64,000 nt of DNA from VFMC01 sp963791635 (GCA_963791635.1 CAWBTC010000005.1:806001-870000); one strand, 5' to 3'. Positions 38,104 through 48,072 are shown, counted from the first letter of the stretch. Numbers and translations: made by a program. The notes: generated by a model not told the origin, from the letters alone.

Positions 38104-38395
38104 ATGGGTGACATGACCGAACGAGCGTGTGCGCCCAGCGGAGGTCGTCGGTCGCTGGTGTCCGCGGTGGCCTTCGGAGTCGTGGCGGCGGTGCTCGGCG
38201 CGTGCGGATCGACGCCGACGTCCGAGAATCAGGCGCCGACAACGGCGGTCTCCGATCCGACGAGCCCGGAGGCGAGCCCGGAGACGACGGCGGGGGAGAC
38301 CGCGCCAGGTGGTGTGGTCGCTTGCTCCCAATGCGCAGGGTCGCAACATCGCGTACGTCGGCGAGTCGCTCGACGCCTGCCTGCCCGCGCCCTGA
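38104..38395 (+). pseudogene. Short lipoprotein, frameshifted
   Basis: ATG 38113 or 38104 opens a lipoprotein signal (LVSAVAFGVVAAVLGACGST) and a Thr/Pro/Ser linker. The frame then shifts near 38310-38320 to VVWSLAPNAQGRNIAYVGES followed by LDACLPAP and a stop at 38395. The joined product is about 95 residues. It may be a truncated or error-containing copy of a longer lipoprotein. Confidence 0.45.
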
Positions 38396-38449
38396 CGCGT
38401 CTTCCGGAGTTCCCACGTCAGACGACGATCCGCCGTCTACGATTTCGTC

Positions 38450-38848
38450 ATGACGGAAATGGCCCGAGAGGAAGCAGAGGGGACCGTTGGATCGCTGATC
38501 GAACGGCGATGTCGGAGGTGTCGGTGGTGTCGCTTTCCCCTGGCCGAGCACGCCGGGCCGGGGCGACCTCGTCAGTTCTGTTCGCAGGCCTGCCGGCAAT
38601 GGGACTGGGTGTCGCGGCAACGTGCGCGTGAGTTGGCGTTGAGTGATGAGGAGTTGATCGTGGCGCGCTCGGAACTCGATGCGCTGCACGACGACTTGTA
38701 CGTGCTGGAGCGTGCGGTGGCCGACACCCGACGTGAACTCGGCAACGAGCTGACCAAGGCCGAGGCGATCACAGCGCTGCGATGGTTGCTCGACGCAGCA
38801 ACACCTTTGGTCAACCGGAAGATGGGCACCCCCGACGTGACTCGATGA
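38450..38848 (+). CDS. Zinc-finger-like hypothetical protein with coiled-coil
   Basis: This 132-residue protein has an N-terminal Cys cluster (RRCRRCRWCRFPL, RQFCSQACRQWDW) resembling a treble-clef or zinc-ribbon DNA-binding finger. A helical segment follows (ELDALHDDLYVLERAVADTR) that could be a coiled coil. Similar proteins occur in actinobacterial mobile or accessory regions; the function is unknown. Its stop lies inside a palindromic repeat. Confidence 0.6.
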   Translation: MTEMAREEAEGTVGSLIERRCRRCRWCRFPLAEHAGPGRPRQFCSQACRQWDWVSRQRARELALSDEELIVARSELDALHDDLYVLERAVADTRRELGNELTKAEAITALRWLLDAATPLVNRKMGTPDVTR

Positions 38849-38882
38849 GAGATGAGTGGCGCTAGCGCACCTATCTCTCATC
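38844..38882. repeat. Dispersed palindrome, copy 1 (pair 53392-53436)
   Basis: Left arm GATGAGAGATGAGTG (38844-38858), nine-base loop GCGCTAGCG and right arm CACCTATCTCTCATC (38868-38882), with two mismatches. The left arm contains the stop of the zinc-finger gene. The same arms and loop length recur at 53.4 kb. Confidence 0.85.
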
Positions 38883-39403
38883 GCCTTGGTGGACTGGTGC
38901 GGAGCAGCCTCCTCTGGGCTGCCAGCGATCCTCGGCACAACGCCGATAATCATCGTTATGTCAATTCGACCCGACGATTGGGTTGGACACCACTTCCCCA
39001 GGTACAGGCCACACATGCGGCTGCGGCCGGGTCTGGTCTGGTCTGTGCGGTGTGGCGGCATGGGCGACAGCGTTGCGACATCTTCGGATCGCTGGTGTTC
39101 TGACGCCCGTCGCGCTCGATGCATCGGCGTGCTTTGTCCTCGCAGGACGTCAAGTCGGCAACTCGCGTCTGATCGAGATCAGCCTGGGCCGATCGCGGTC
39201 GCCACAGCTGCGCTGAATGCAAGCCTCACCGAGGTTCAGGCCGCTCTGCGGTGAGGGGTCGCCTGGAAACGAGCGCTCTGCCTGTCGCATCGCTCCTGAT
39301 GAGAAGGCCGCTCAGCCAGAACCCCCTGAGTAGGGGTATCTAGCTTTGGAGCCACTCACCCGATGTGGTGTGTGCGGCCAATGAGGTCAGAAGGAGCTGC
39401 GCA
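38849..39403. other. Intergenic region before the collagen-like gene
   Basis: No gene was recognised here. It holds the palindrome above, a CCCCT-GAGT-AGGGG dyad at 39323-39336 about 68 bases before the next ATG, and the ribosome-binding site AAGGAG at 39391-39396. The dyad is a candidate operator. Confidence 0.5.
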
Positions 39404-42346
39404 ATGAAAAGGGCAGTAGCGATGGCGGTCGCTGCGGCGGTCGGCACCGGACTGATCGGTGTCGTACAGGTGTGGGGCGAAGGCGGAGCATCGCCCTCGT
39501 CCCTCGTTCCCGTTCCCCCGTGCAGACTCCTCGACACGCGTCCTGCACCCGACACCGTCGGGCTCGTTTCCACGCCCATCCCTGCCGGTGGCGAGCTGAC
39601 CCAACTGGTGCACGGCACCAACGGCAACTGCATCGTGCCGTCTTCGGCGACCGCTGTCGCAATGAACGTCACCGCCGTCGGCGGCACGGCTTCGAGCTAT
39701 CTGACGGTGTGGCCAGCCGATTCCGCACGCCCGCTGGCCTCGAGTCTGAACTGGGTGGCCGGCGCACCGCCGACGCCGAACAAGGTGGACGTGCAGCTCT
39801 CCCCCAGCGGTGAGTTCAAGATGTTCAACCTGGCCGGATCGGTGAACATCATCGCTGACGTCGTCGGCTACTACGTGCCCGCTGGCACGTCCTCAGGTGG
39901 CGATGGCACGCCTGGTCCTGCCGGTCCAAAGGGCGACAAGGGTGATGCCGGTGAACCCGGTGTGCCAGGGCCCGCCGGCCCGGCAAGCCCGGCTGGTGCG
40001 GTTGGTCCTGCTGGTCCTGCTGGTCCTGCTGGTCCTGCTGGCGCGGTTGGGCCGCCTGGCGTTGCGGGCGCGCCTGGGTTGAAGGGCGACAAGGGTGATC
40101 AGGGTGATCCTGGTCCTGCTGGCGATCCTGGTCCTGCTGGCGCGGTTGGCGATCCTGGTCCGGTTGGACCCGTTGGTCCTGCTGGCGAGGTTGGTCCTGC
40201 TGGTGAGGTTGGTGCTCAGGGGCCGCCTGGCGTTGCGGGCGCGCCTGGGTTGAAGGGCGACAAGGGTGATCAGGGCGATCCTGGCCCTGCTGGCGATCCT
40301 GGCCCTGCCGGGCCAGCTGGTGCTACTGGTCCTGCTGGTGCGGTTGGCGATCCTGGGGTCCTGCGGGTCCTGCGGGTCCGGCTGGTCCCGTTGGTCCGGC
40401 TGGTGAGGTTGGTGCTCAGGGGCCGCCTGGTGTTGCGGGCGCGCCTGGGTTGAAGGGCGACAAGGGTGATCAGGGTGATCCTGGCCCTGCGGGTCCTGCT
40501 GGTGCGGTTGGCGATCCTGGTCCGGTTGGACCTGCTGGTCCTGCTGGTGCGGTTGGCGATCCCGGCCCGGTGGGTCCTGCCGGTCCCGTTGGTCCTGCTG
40601 GTGCGGTTGGCGATCCCGGTCCGGCTGGTCCGGTTGGTCCTGCTGGTCCGGCTGGTGCGGTTGGCGATCCTGGTCCGGTTGGTCCTGCTGGTCCGGCTGG
40701 TGCTCAGGGGCCGCCTGGTGTTGCGGGCGCGCCTGGGTTGAAGGGCGACAAGGGTGATCAGGGTGATCCTGGCCCTGCGGGTCCTGCTGGTGCGGTTGGC
40801 GATCCTGGTCCGGTTGGACCTGCTGGTCCTGCTGGTGCGGTTGGCGATCCCGGTCCGGCTGGTCCGGTTGGTCCTGCTGGTCCTGCTGGTGCGGTTGGCG
40901 ATCCCGGTCCGGCTGGTCCGGTTGGACCTGCTGGTCCTGCTGGTGCGGTTGGCGATCCTGGTCCGGTTGGTCCTGCTGGTGAGGTTGGTGCTCAGGGGCC
41001 GCCTGGTGTTGCGGGCGCGCCTGGGTTGAAGGGCGACAAGGGTGATCAGGGTGATCCTGGCCGGCGATCCCGGTCCGGCTGGTCCTGCTGGTGCGGTTGG
41101 TGATCCTGGTCCGGCTGGTCCCGTTGGTCCTGCTGGTGAGGTTGGTGCTCAGGGGCCGCCTGGTGTTGCGGGCGCGCCTGGGTTGAAGGGCGACAAGGGT
41201 GATCAGGGTGATCCTGGCCCTGCTGGCGATCCCGGTCCGGCTGGTCCTGCTGGTGCGGTTGGTGATCCTGGTCCGGCTGGTCCCGTTGGTCCTGCTGGTG
41301 CAGTTGGCGATCCCGGCCCTGTTGGTCCCGTTGGTCCGGCTGGTGAGGTTGGTGCTCAGGGGCCGCCTGGTGTTGCGGGCGCGCCTGGGTTGAAGGGCGA
41401 CAAGGGTGATCAGGGTGATCCTGGCCCTGCTGGTCCTGTTGGACCTGTTGGACCTGTTGGTCCGGCTGGTGAGGTTGGTGCTCAGGGGCCGCCTGGTGTT
41501 GCGGGCGCGCCTGGGTTGAAGGGTGACAAGGGTGATCAGGGTGATCCTGGCCCTGTGGGTCCTGCTGGTGCGGTTGGCGATCCCGGCCCGGTGGGCCCTG
41601 TGGGTCCTGTTGGTCCTGTTGGTCCTGTTGGTCCGGCTGGTGAGGTTGGTGCTCAGGGGCCGCCTGGTGTTGCGGGCGCGCCTGGGTTGAAGGGTGACAA
41701 GGGTGATCAGGGTGATCCTGGCCCTGTGGGTCCTGCTGGTGCGGTTGGCGATCCTGGTCCCGTTGGTCCCGTTGGTCCCGTTGGTCCGGCTGGTGAGGTT
41801 GGTGCTCAGGGGCCGCCTGGTGTTGCGGGCGCGCCTGGGTTGAAGGGCGACAAGGGTGATCAGGGTGATCCCGGCCCTGTGGGTCCTGCTGGCGCGATCG
41901 GTCCAGTTGGTCCGGTTGGTCCTGCGGGTGATCCTGGCCCTGCTGGCGCAGTTGGTGCTCAGGGGCCGCCTGGTGTGGCAGGCGCGCCTGGGTTGAAGGG
42001 CGACAAGGGTGACACGGGTGATCCCGGTCCGGCGGGCCCCATCGGTCCGATCGGACTCACCGGGGCGACGGGACCGCAGGGTCCCGCAGGGCTGGGCACC
42101 GTCACGATCATCAACGCCACGGCCAACGACGCGGCGTTCAACAATGGCGAGGAGCTGACGGCGACAGCGACCTGCCCCGTTGCCACGCCCAAGGTGGTCG
42201 GCGGTGGCCTTTCGGCCTCCACCAACCAGCGTCACCAGATGGCCGCATCCTTCCCCAACACCACCGGCTCGTGGCGAGGCACGATCGTGTCGTTCGGTTC
42301 AGCGGGCAACGTCACGTTGACGGTGTACGCGATCTGCGTCGCCTGA
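39404..42346 (+). CDS. Secreted collagen-like (Gly-X-Y) surface protein, two compensating frame changes
   Basis: ATG 39404 (MKRAVAMAVAAAVGTGLIGV) has a signal peptide and a good AAGGAG site. An N-terminal beta domain (CRLLDTRPAP, TAVAMNVTAVGGTASSYLTV, NIIADVVGYYVPAG) matches a domain common in secreted actinobacterial proteins. From about 39900 to 42090 the protein is Gly-X-Y triplets, built from a longer unit with GAQGPPGVAGAPGLKGDKGD plus GDPGPAG/GPVGPAG blocks. It ends with a globular head (VTIINATANDAAFNNGEEL, VTLTVYAICVA). The frame moves at about 40362 (CCTGGGGTCC) and returns at about 41063, where CTGCT is missing against the next unit. All three segments keep triplet repeats. It probably forms triple-helical surface fibres. 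Confidence 0.82.
39900..42090 (+). repeat. Gly-X-Y coding tandem repeat array
   Basis: Higher-order units contain GGGGCCGCCTGGTGTTGCGG and GGTTGAAGGGCGACAAGGGT, repeated about nine times with variable numbers of intervening GGTCCTGCT-type triplets. Such DNA is prone to slippage and to assembly collapse. Confidence 0.9.
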
Positions 42347-43541
42347 GCTGTCTGATCCGTCCTCGACGAGGCGCTGTCGAGGCGAAGGCTGCGGCGACGA
42401 GGATGAGTGTGAACCGTGGTTCGGAGACGATGTCCTCGGTGAGGCCGTGCACGAACAGGGCGATCATCAGCGCATCTCGGTCGCGGACCGGACGATTGCG
42501 CGCCCGCACCGCGAAGTCGAGCGCCCCCAACATCACGACCACCGCTGCGGCAACGCCGCCGCTGAGGAGGAGTTGTACGACGAGGTTGTGACCGTGGGTG
42601 ACCGCGAACCCGATCCGGTCGTCTTCCTGAGCGACCAGAAACACCTCGTGGGTGCTGCCGGCACCGATCCCTGCCAGCGGTCGTTCGCGCACTGCGTCGA
42701 TCGCGATCTCCCAGATCTCGGTGCGTCCCGTGAGTGTCGTGATCTCCGAGGACTCCCCTGAACGCGACACGCTCTGGCTCGCTCGCTCGCCGAGCGAGTC
42801 GTCGACCGCGAGGAGCACGACGCCGATGCAGGCGACGCAGAGCACGGCGGGGACCACGAACCTCGGCAGCGCAGGTCGCACAAGCGCGGCAGTGCCGACT
42901 GCGAGGGCCACCATCGCGATGCGGCCGTCGGTGAGCACCAGCACGGGCAGCGATGCCGACGCCACCATCAGCCCGTAGCGGCCGCCGCGCATCCATCGGT
43001 CGACGCCGCAGAGCGCGGCGATCACGCAGCCGAATGCGAGCGCGTTGGGGTCGCGGAACACGCCGTACCACCGGCTCCCGCCGATGCCACTCAGCTCCGT
43101 GAGCGTACTCGCCGCGAGAAGCGCGACCGATGCGGGGAACAGGGCGGCGCGCAGTCGTGGCCATCCCCCGGCATCGACGACGGCCGCGCCGGCGAGCACG
43201 AACGCAGTGAAGCCCGCGGCCGTGGCGAGGTCGAGGTGCGGCACGAGCCCGACGGGGCTGACGACCATCATCCACACGCCACACAGCAGGAGCCACTGCG
43301 ACGGTGGACGAGTGGCCGCACGCACTCCCCTGCCGTCCACCAATCCGACCATCAGCGCGAACACCCACACCGGCACGAGGAAGTACCAGCGCGCCGACTC
43401 GGCGTCGCTGAGCCACCGTATTGGGGTGTTCATCGGCTCGCACGCTGCGAACACCAACAGCACCACGAGCGCCGCGTCGGGCGCAGGAGCCTGCGGGACG
43501 GAGATGCGCACGGTTGAGCGCTGCTCGAAGGTCGTGGTCAT
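42312..43541 (-). CDS. O-antigen-ligase/polymerase-like polytopic membrane protein
   Basis: This 409-residue protein has about ten hydrophobic segments (ALVVLLVFAACEPM, WYFLVPVWVFALMVGLVDG, FTAFVLAGAAVVDAGG, MIALFVHGLTEDIV). Its large loop GRTEIWEIAIDAVRERPLAG, then GAGSTHEVFL and THGHNLVVQLLLSGG, is the signature loop of the Wzy/WaaL family. The 3' end overlaps the convergent collagen-like gene by 35 bases. The start overlaps the Wzz-like stop (ATGA), so ligase/polymerase and chain-length regulator are one unit. Confidence 0.82.
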   Translation of the reverse strand: MTTTFEQRSTVRISVPQAPAPDAALVVLLVFAACEPMNTPIRWLSDAESARWYFLVPVWVFALMVGLVDGRGVRAATRPPSQWLLLCGVWMMVVSPVGLVPHLDLATAAGFTAFVLAGAAVVDAGGWPRLRAALFPASVALLAASTLTELSGIGGSRWYGVFRDPNALAFGCVIAALCGVDRWMRGGRYGLMVASASLPVLVLTDGRIAMVALAVGTAALVRPALPRFVVPAVLCVACIGVVLLAVDDSLGERASQSVSRSGESSEITTLTGRTEIWEIAIDAVRERPLAGIGAGSTHEVFLVAQEDDRIGFAVTHGHNLVVQLLLSGGVAAAVVVMLGALDFAVRARNRPVRDRDALMIALFVHGLTEDIVSEPRFTLILVAAAFASTAPRRGRIRQLRRRRSRTPST

Positions 43542-44737
43542 CGACGTGTCAGCACCACCGCTCGCGGGGCGACTGCAAGCGCGACGAGGTCGTCGGCGAT
43601 GCGCTCCACTCGTCGCACGGTGAGACTCCCGCGACGAACCACGATCACGATCGCGTCGGCGTCGAGCAACGCTGCCGAGGCGTCGGGCGACGGCGCGACC
43701 ACGACGCAGTCCCCCAGCAACCCGGCGTCGGCGCTCTCGGCCAACTGCTCGGCCGAGGCGTCGTCGAGGGCGAGCACGGTCACCGCAGCCCGCCCGTCGT
43801 CGCCGATGTGTCGGACTGCTTCGTCGGCTGACTGCCCGAGCAGATCGCTGCCTCGGCGCTCGTCGAGCAACGGCACGCCTGGCCAGATTCGCCGCACGTG
43901 GGCCGCCGAGCGGAGCCGCGCGAGACGACGGTCGAGCGTCGGGACGACGGCGATGGCGAACAGGGCCAGCAGTGCCGCCGTGACGGCATTGGCCCGCACG
44001 TCATCGCTTCGATCGCGCCCTTCGACGGCCGGAGCGACGACATCGACGCGTGGCTGCACCGAGACGAGCTCGGCCTGACTGTCCGCGAGCTGGACCTCGA
44101 GTCCGGCGATGCCACTGGCCACCACGAGGGCAGCTTCACGCGTCTGATCTGCGTCGTCCTGGTTGCCGGAGAAGAGCTCGACATCGAGCTCCCGATTGAG
44201 CTCTTCGAGCCGCGCGCGGCGGTCGACGAGCCGTGCCTCGAGGCCGTCGACGCGCTCTTGCACGGCGGCTCGTTGCTCGTCGAGGTTCTTCGCGACGAGC
44301 CCGTTCGCGATCGCATCGGCGAGCGTCACGGCATCGACGCCGGCACCGGTGTCGGTCTCGACGACGAGGCGCATGACGGCGTTGGTCTGGCCCGTGTCGA
44401 GGTCGAACGAGACGTCGCCCGCAGTGATCCCAGTCGCAGCTTGGGCCGCCGCACGAACACCGCCGTCGAGAAGCGCTGGTTGCCGGGCGATGACGGCGTC
44501 GTAGAAGGGCCACCCGACCTGGTCGGTGAGGCCGATGGTGACCGTTGCGCTGTCGGTCCGACCGAGATCGGGCAGCGACGATCCGATCGACCAGCCCACC
44601 CATGCGAGCGCAGCGACAACCGGCGACCACCGAAGGAGTGTGCCGAGGGTGAGGCGCACGCCTGCCAGATCGGCCGTGCCTGGACCAGATGCATCGAGCC
44701 GGCGCGACACAGGGACGGCGGTGTCGGGGGTGGACAT
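43538..44737 (-). CDS. Wzz-like polysaccharide co-polymerase
   Basis: This 399-residue protein has TM1 at about residues 32-52 (LLRWSPVVAALAWVGWSIGS), an extracytoplasmic alpha/beta domain with coiled coil (NLDEQRAAVQERVDGLEARL, RRARLEELNRELDVELF) and TM2 (VTAALLALFAIAVVPTL). A cytoplasmic domain like a degenerate BY-kinase follows (VTVLALDDASAEQLAESADA) without a Walker A motif. It probably sets chain length with the adjacent Wzy-like protein. ATG 44737 (MSTPDTAVPV) is chosen; upstream codons overlap the MttB-like gene. Confidence 0.72.
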   Translation of the reverse strand: MSTPDTAVPVSRRLDASGPGTADLAGVRLTLGTLLRWSPVVAALAWVGWSIGSSLPDLGRTDSATVTIGLTDQVGWPFYDAVIARQPALLDGGVRAAAQAATGITAGDVSFDLDTGQTNAVMRLVVETDTGAGVDAVTLADAIANGLVAKNLDEQRAAVQERVDGLEARLVDRRARLEELNRELDVELFSGNQDDADQTREAALVVASGIAGLEVQLADSQAELVSVQPRVDVVAPAVEGRDRSDDVRANAVTAALLALFAIAVVPTLDRRLARLRSAAHVRRIWPGVPLLDERRGSDLLGQSADEAVRHIGDDGRAAVTVLALDDASAEQLAESADAGLLGDCVVVAPSPDASAALLDADAIVIVVRRGSLTVRRVERIADDLVALAVAPRAVVLTRR

Positions 44738-44747
44738 CAACCGCAGG

Positions 44748-46274
44748 CTAGGTGCCCGTGGCCCCGGATTCGGTGAGCCCTCGGCGACGATGTTCGACGA
44801 AGTCGACGAGCTGTTCGTCGATCGCCGGATCGAGCGGTGGTTGCTCGTATTCGGCGACGAGCTGTTTCCAGATCCCGTTCGCCCGTTGCGTCGCATCGAT
44901 CGAACCGGCCTCGCTCCACGTCTCGAAGTTGCGCCAGTCGGACACCATCGGTGAGTAGAAGGCCCGTTCGTAGCGCTGCATGGTGTGCGGTGAGCCGAAG
45001 AAGTGCCCGCCCGGACCGACCTCGGCGATGGCATCGAGGGCGAGGGTGTCGTCGTCGATCACGATCGGTTGGAGGTACTCGGCGATCATCTGCAGCATCT
45101 CTGCGTCGATCACGAGCTTCTCGAACGAAGCGGTGAGGCCACCTTCCAACCAACCGGCGGCGTGGTACACGAGGTTGGCGCCACCCATCACCGCGCCCCA
45201 GAGTGACATCGAGCTCTCGTACACGGCCTGGGCGTCGACGGTGTTCGAGGTGGTCGTGTTCGACGAACGGAACGGCAGGCCGTATCGGCGGGCCAACTGG
45301 CCGCTCGCATGCGCCGCCTTGGCGTACTCCGGCGTCCCGAATGCTGGTGAGCCGCTGCGCATGTCGACGTTGGAGGTGAACGATCCGTACACCACCGGTG
45401 CGCCGGGCCGGACGAGCTCGATGAGCGTCACGCACGCCAGCACCTCCGCGTTCTGCAGCACGAGCGCACCCGCGAGGGTGGCGGGTGCCATGGCTCCGGC
45501 AAGTGTGAACGGCGTGACGCACACGGCTTGGCCGGCGCCGGCGAGCTCGATCAGCCCTTCTGCCATCGGCACGTCCAGCGTGAGCGGCGTGTTGGTGTTG
45601 ACGATCGCGAGGACCGCTGGATCGTCGGCCAATCCATCACGATCGGTGCCGAGTGCGATGGCGGCCATGTCGATCGCGTCTGCGGCTCGCTCACGGCCGA
45701 GGGCGATGCCTTGCCAGCTCTTGTCGACGTGTCGAATCAGGTTGAGGTTGAGATCGAGGTGCCTGGTCGCCGGGTCGAGATCGAGCGCCTCGAACGGCCC
45801 GCCTCCCTCTTGGTGGATGATGTCGAGGGTCTGGACCAGCTTCAGGTACTCGGTCTGCTCCGCAGCGCTGCCGGGGCGTCGCCCACGGTCGAGGTCGTGA
45901 CAGAACGCGGGTCCGCCCACCGAGGTGAACGTCACGTGGTTGCCGCCGATCACCAGCGAGCGTCCGGCGTTGCGCGCACGCAATCCGAACTGCGACGGAG
46001 CGAGTGCCAGCGCCGCTTCGATCAGCTCCGGGTCGAAGCGCACCATCTCGTCGTCGACCACACAGCCCGCAGCGGCGAGCAGGCCGCGCGCCACGGGTGA
46101 GAGCATGCGCATGCCGGTGGTTGACAGCAGCTGCAACGATGCCCGGTGGATCTGTTCCACATGGTCGACAGAGAGCACTTCGACCGGTGCATGAGGGTTG
46201 GTCAGCTGGCGCCAAGGGAGCTGACGGATCTCACCGGTGGTGCGACGTTCCCGTGCTCGACCGGTGCGGCTCAC
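44748..46274 (-). CDS. Non-pyrrolysine trimethylamine methyltransferase (MttB) family protein
   Basis: This 508-residue TIM-barrel protein is of the MttB superfamily (COG5598-like). It has DHVEQIHRASLQLLSTTGMR, GGPFEALDLDPATRHLDLNL, LTLDVPMAEGLIELAGAGQA, VVYGSFTSNVDMRSGSPAFG and GPGGHFFGSPHTMQRYERAF. The frame has no internal amber codon, so pyrrolysine is absent. Such members demethylate glycine betaine, carnitine or similar quaternary amines and pass the methyl to a corrinoid protein. No corrinoid protein or reactivase gene lies nearby, so the partner must be elsewhere or the role differs. Confidence 0.85.
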   Translation of the reverse strand: MSRTGRARERRTTGEIRQLPWRQLTNPHAPVEVLSVDHVEQIHRASLQLLSTTGMRMLSPVARGLLAAAGCVVDDEMVRFDPELIEAALALAPSQFGLRARNAGRSLVIGGNHVTFTSVGGPAFCHDLDRGRRPGSAAEQTEYLKLVQTLDIIHQEGGGPFEALDLDPATRHLDLNLNLIRHVDKSWQGIALGRERAADAIDMAAIALGTDRDGLADDPAVLAIVNTNTPLTLDVPMAEGLIELAGAGQAVCVTPFTLAGAMAPATLAGALVLQNAEVLACVTLIELVRPGAPVVYGSFTSNVDMRSGSPAFGTPEYAKAAHASGQLARRYGLPFRSSNTTTSNTVDAQAVYESSMSLWGAVMGGANLVYHAAGWLEGGLTASFEKLVIDAEMLQMIAEYLQPIVIDDDTLALDAIAEVGPGGHFFGSPHTMQRYERAFYSPMVSDWRNFETWSEAGSIDATQRANGIWKQLVAEYEQPPLDPAIDEQLVDFVEHRRRGLTESGATGT

Positions 46275-46359
46275 GCCGAGATCGTAGCCCTGATCCGCCG
46301 GTCAGGATTCGGGACTTCCTGCCCGATGAAGGGCCCTCGGGAGGGCGCACCATGATGTT

Positions 46360-47113
46360 GTGAAGACATCGCTCACGCTCTGTGCGGTCGCCGCGCTGGC
46401 ACTCGAGCGCGTGCAGCGGCGATGGGTCGTCGGCACCCACCACACGACCGACCAGCGATGCAGCGGTGACGACCGACGAGCCTGGTGCAACGATGATCGC
46501 ACCGACCACCTCGCTCGGCGGGGCGACATCTGCGCCGGCATCCACCACGGTGCCTGCCACGGTCACCGCTCCGCCAACGAGCACCACTTCGCCTGCTCCG
46601 TCGACCACCCCGCCTGGCGCCACCACGTCGGTGGTGTGCCCGTCGATCGGCGGTCGTGATGGCGTGCTGTCGAACTTCCCTGGTGGGCTCACTTCGCTCG
46701 TCGGCATCGATATCCGCACCGGTGGCCACGACTGCTTCGAGCGAATCGTGATCGAGTTCGTCCAAGGTGATGCACCCACGCCGGGCATCCCACCCGGCTA
46801 CTGGGTGCGCTACACCGACGACCCGGTCACGCTCGGTCAGACCGATGACCAGTTCGTCACCGTGCGCGGCGACGCGGTGCTGCTGATGTCGGTCGAGGCG
46901 TGGATGTACGGGGTGGACGCCGCCGGCCGGCCCACCGACTACGCAGGACCGATCGACCTGTTCCCCACCAACGTCGCGACGATCGAGGAGATCCGCTTGA
47001 TCGACAACTCTGAAGGCGTGCAGGTGTGGGCGGTCGGTCTCGATCGTGAACGCGACCTGCGCGTCACGACGCTGCGGAACCCCCAGCGACTGGTGATCGA
47101 CGTTGGGCTGTGA
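46360..47113 (+). CDS. AMIN-like-domain lipoprotein (frameshift in signal peptide)
   Basis: GTG 46360 (MKTSLTLCAVAALAL) starts a signal peptide. The lipobox SACSGDGSS is in another frame, so an indel lies near 46403. A Thr/Pro linker follows, then a beta-rich domain (GGHDCFERIVIEFVQGD, YWVRYTDDPVTLGQTDDQFV, NVATIEEIRLIDNSEGVQVW, VTTLRNPQRLVIDV). These are the features of AMIN-like domains, which bind cell-envelope glycans in other settings. About 250 residues when joined. Confidence 0.65.
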
Positions 47114-47143
47114 GTTGGGCGTCGAGGCCCACCGGGGGTCGGG

Positions 47144-47521
47144 TCAGCGGATCGAGACGAGATCGACGACGAAGACGAGCGTCTCGCCGCCCTTGATGAC
47201 GCCACCTGCGCCACGGCTCCCGTACCCCATGTCCGCCGGGATCGTGAGCCGGCGGCGGCCGCCGACCTTCATGCCGGCGACGCCGCGGTCCCAGCCCTCG
47301 ATCACCTCACGAGCGCCGAGTCGGAAGTCGAACGTGTCGCCTCGGTTCCAGCTGGCGTCGAATTCGCTGCCCGTGCTCCAGGCCACGCCGGTGTAGTGCA
47401 CGATCACCCGCTTGCCGACGACGGCTTCGTCGCCGTCGCCGATGATCTCGTCCTCGATCAGCAGATCGGTGGGCGGCTCGCCTTCGGGAATGGTGATGGA
47501 GGGCTTGGTGCGCTCGGTCAT
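47144..47521 (-). CDS. FKBP-type peptidyl-prolyl cis-trans isomerase
   Basis: This 125-residue single FKBP domain has GKRVIVHYTGVAWSTGSEFD, FRLGAREVIEGWDRGVAGMK, VGGRRRLTIPADMGYGSRGA and ETLVFVVDLVSI. The catalytic-pocket Tyr, Asp, Trp, Phe and Val/Ile are present, so it should be active. No signal peptide is seen. ATG 47521 is the natural start (MTERTKPSITIPEGEPP). Confidence 0.92.
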   Translation of the reverse strand: MTERTKPSITIPEGEPPTDLLIEDEIIGDGDEAVVGKRVIVHYTGVAWSTGSEFDASWNRGDTFDFRLGAREVIEGWDRGVAGMKVGGRRRLTIPADMGYGSRGAGGVIKGGETLVFVVDLVSIR

Positions 47522-47558
47522 GGGCGCCGACCCTAGCGGCCGACCCATGCCGCCGACG

Positions 47559-47975
47559 TCATGACGTAGGACGAACGTACGTGCCCTGGGCGACCGCGAC
47601 CGGCTTCGCGATGTCGTCGGTCCACGCCACGATCGTGCCGATGATCGAGCGCCGTCCGACCTGGTGAAGATCGGCGCGGGCGCGCAGCAGTGCTCCCCTG
47701 GAGGGTCGCATGAACCGGATCGAGAGCTCACTGGTGAGCGTCATCGGTTCGATGCCGATCGCCGTGAAGCACGCGTAGTACAGCGCTGCGTCGCAGACAC
47801 CGAACACGGTCGGTCCGCTGATGATCCCGCCAGGGCGAAGCGAGATCCCGTCGGTTGACAGCACCGCGATCGCCCACCGCTCCCCGACCGACTCGCACCG
47901 GTTCGGGCTTCCGACGAAGTCGCGCGCCAGGAACGTGTTGATCTCGTCGACGGTCACAAGGCTGCCTGTGCTCAT
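47559..47975 (-). CDS. Hotdog-fold thioesterase (PaaI-like)
   Basis: This 138-residue protein is from ATG 47975 (MSTGSLVTVDEINTFLARDF). The hotdog helix region is GIISGPTVFGVCDAALYYAC, followed by strands LTSELSIRFMRPSRGALLRA and ADLHQVGRRSIIGTIVAW. It probably hydrolyses an acyl-CoA thioester. The divergent regulator starts about 100 bases away. Confidence 0.78.
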   Translation of the reverse strand: MSTGSLVTVDEINTFLARDFVGSPNRCESVGERWAIAVLSTDGISLRPGGIISGPTVFGVCDAALYYACFTAIGIEPMTLTSELSIRFMRPSRGALLRARADLHQVGRRSIIGTIVAWTDDIAKPVAVAQGTYVRPTS

Positions 47976-48072
47976 CGGTTGATCCTGACAGCCCGCCGAG
48001 GCGTTCGAGGCGTTCGAGTCGTCGAACGACGTGATCTCGGCCGTCAGAACGAAGTCCGGTAGATTCTGGCCG

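Noticed and set aside
39893..42235. Very long minus-strand open frame (780 codons) opposite the collagen-like gene
   Set aside because: It is the antisense reading of Gly-X-Y repeats, giving low-complexity RxxNRTNxT/QP strings; no ribosome-binding site or known domain.
44748..46274. Pyrrolysine-containing trimethylamine methyltransferase
   Set aside because: No in-frame TAG interrupts the gene; it belongs to the non-pyrrolysine branch.
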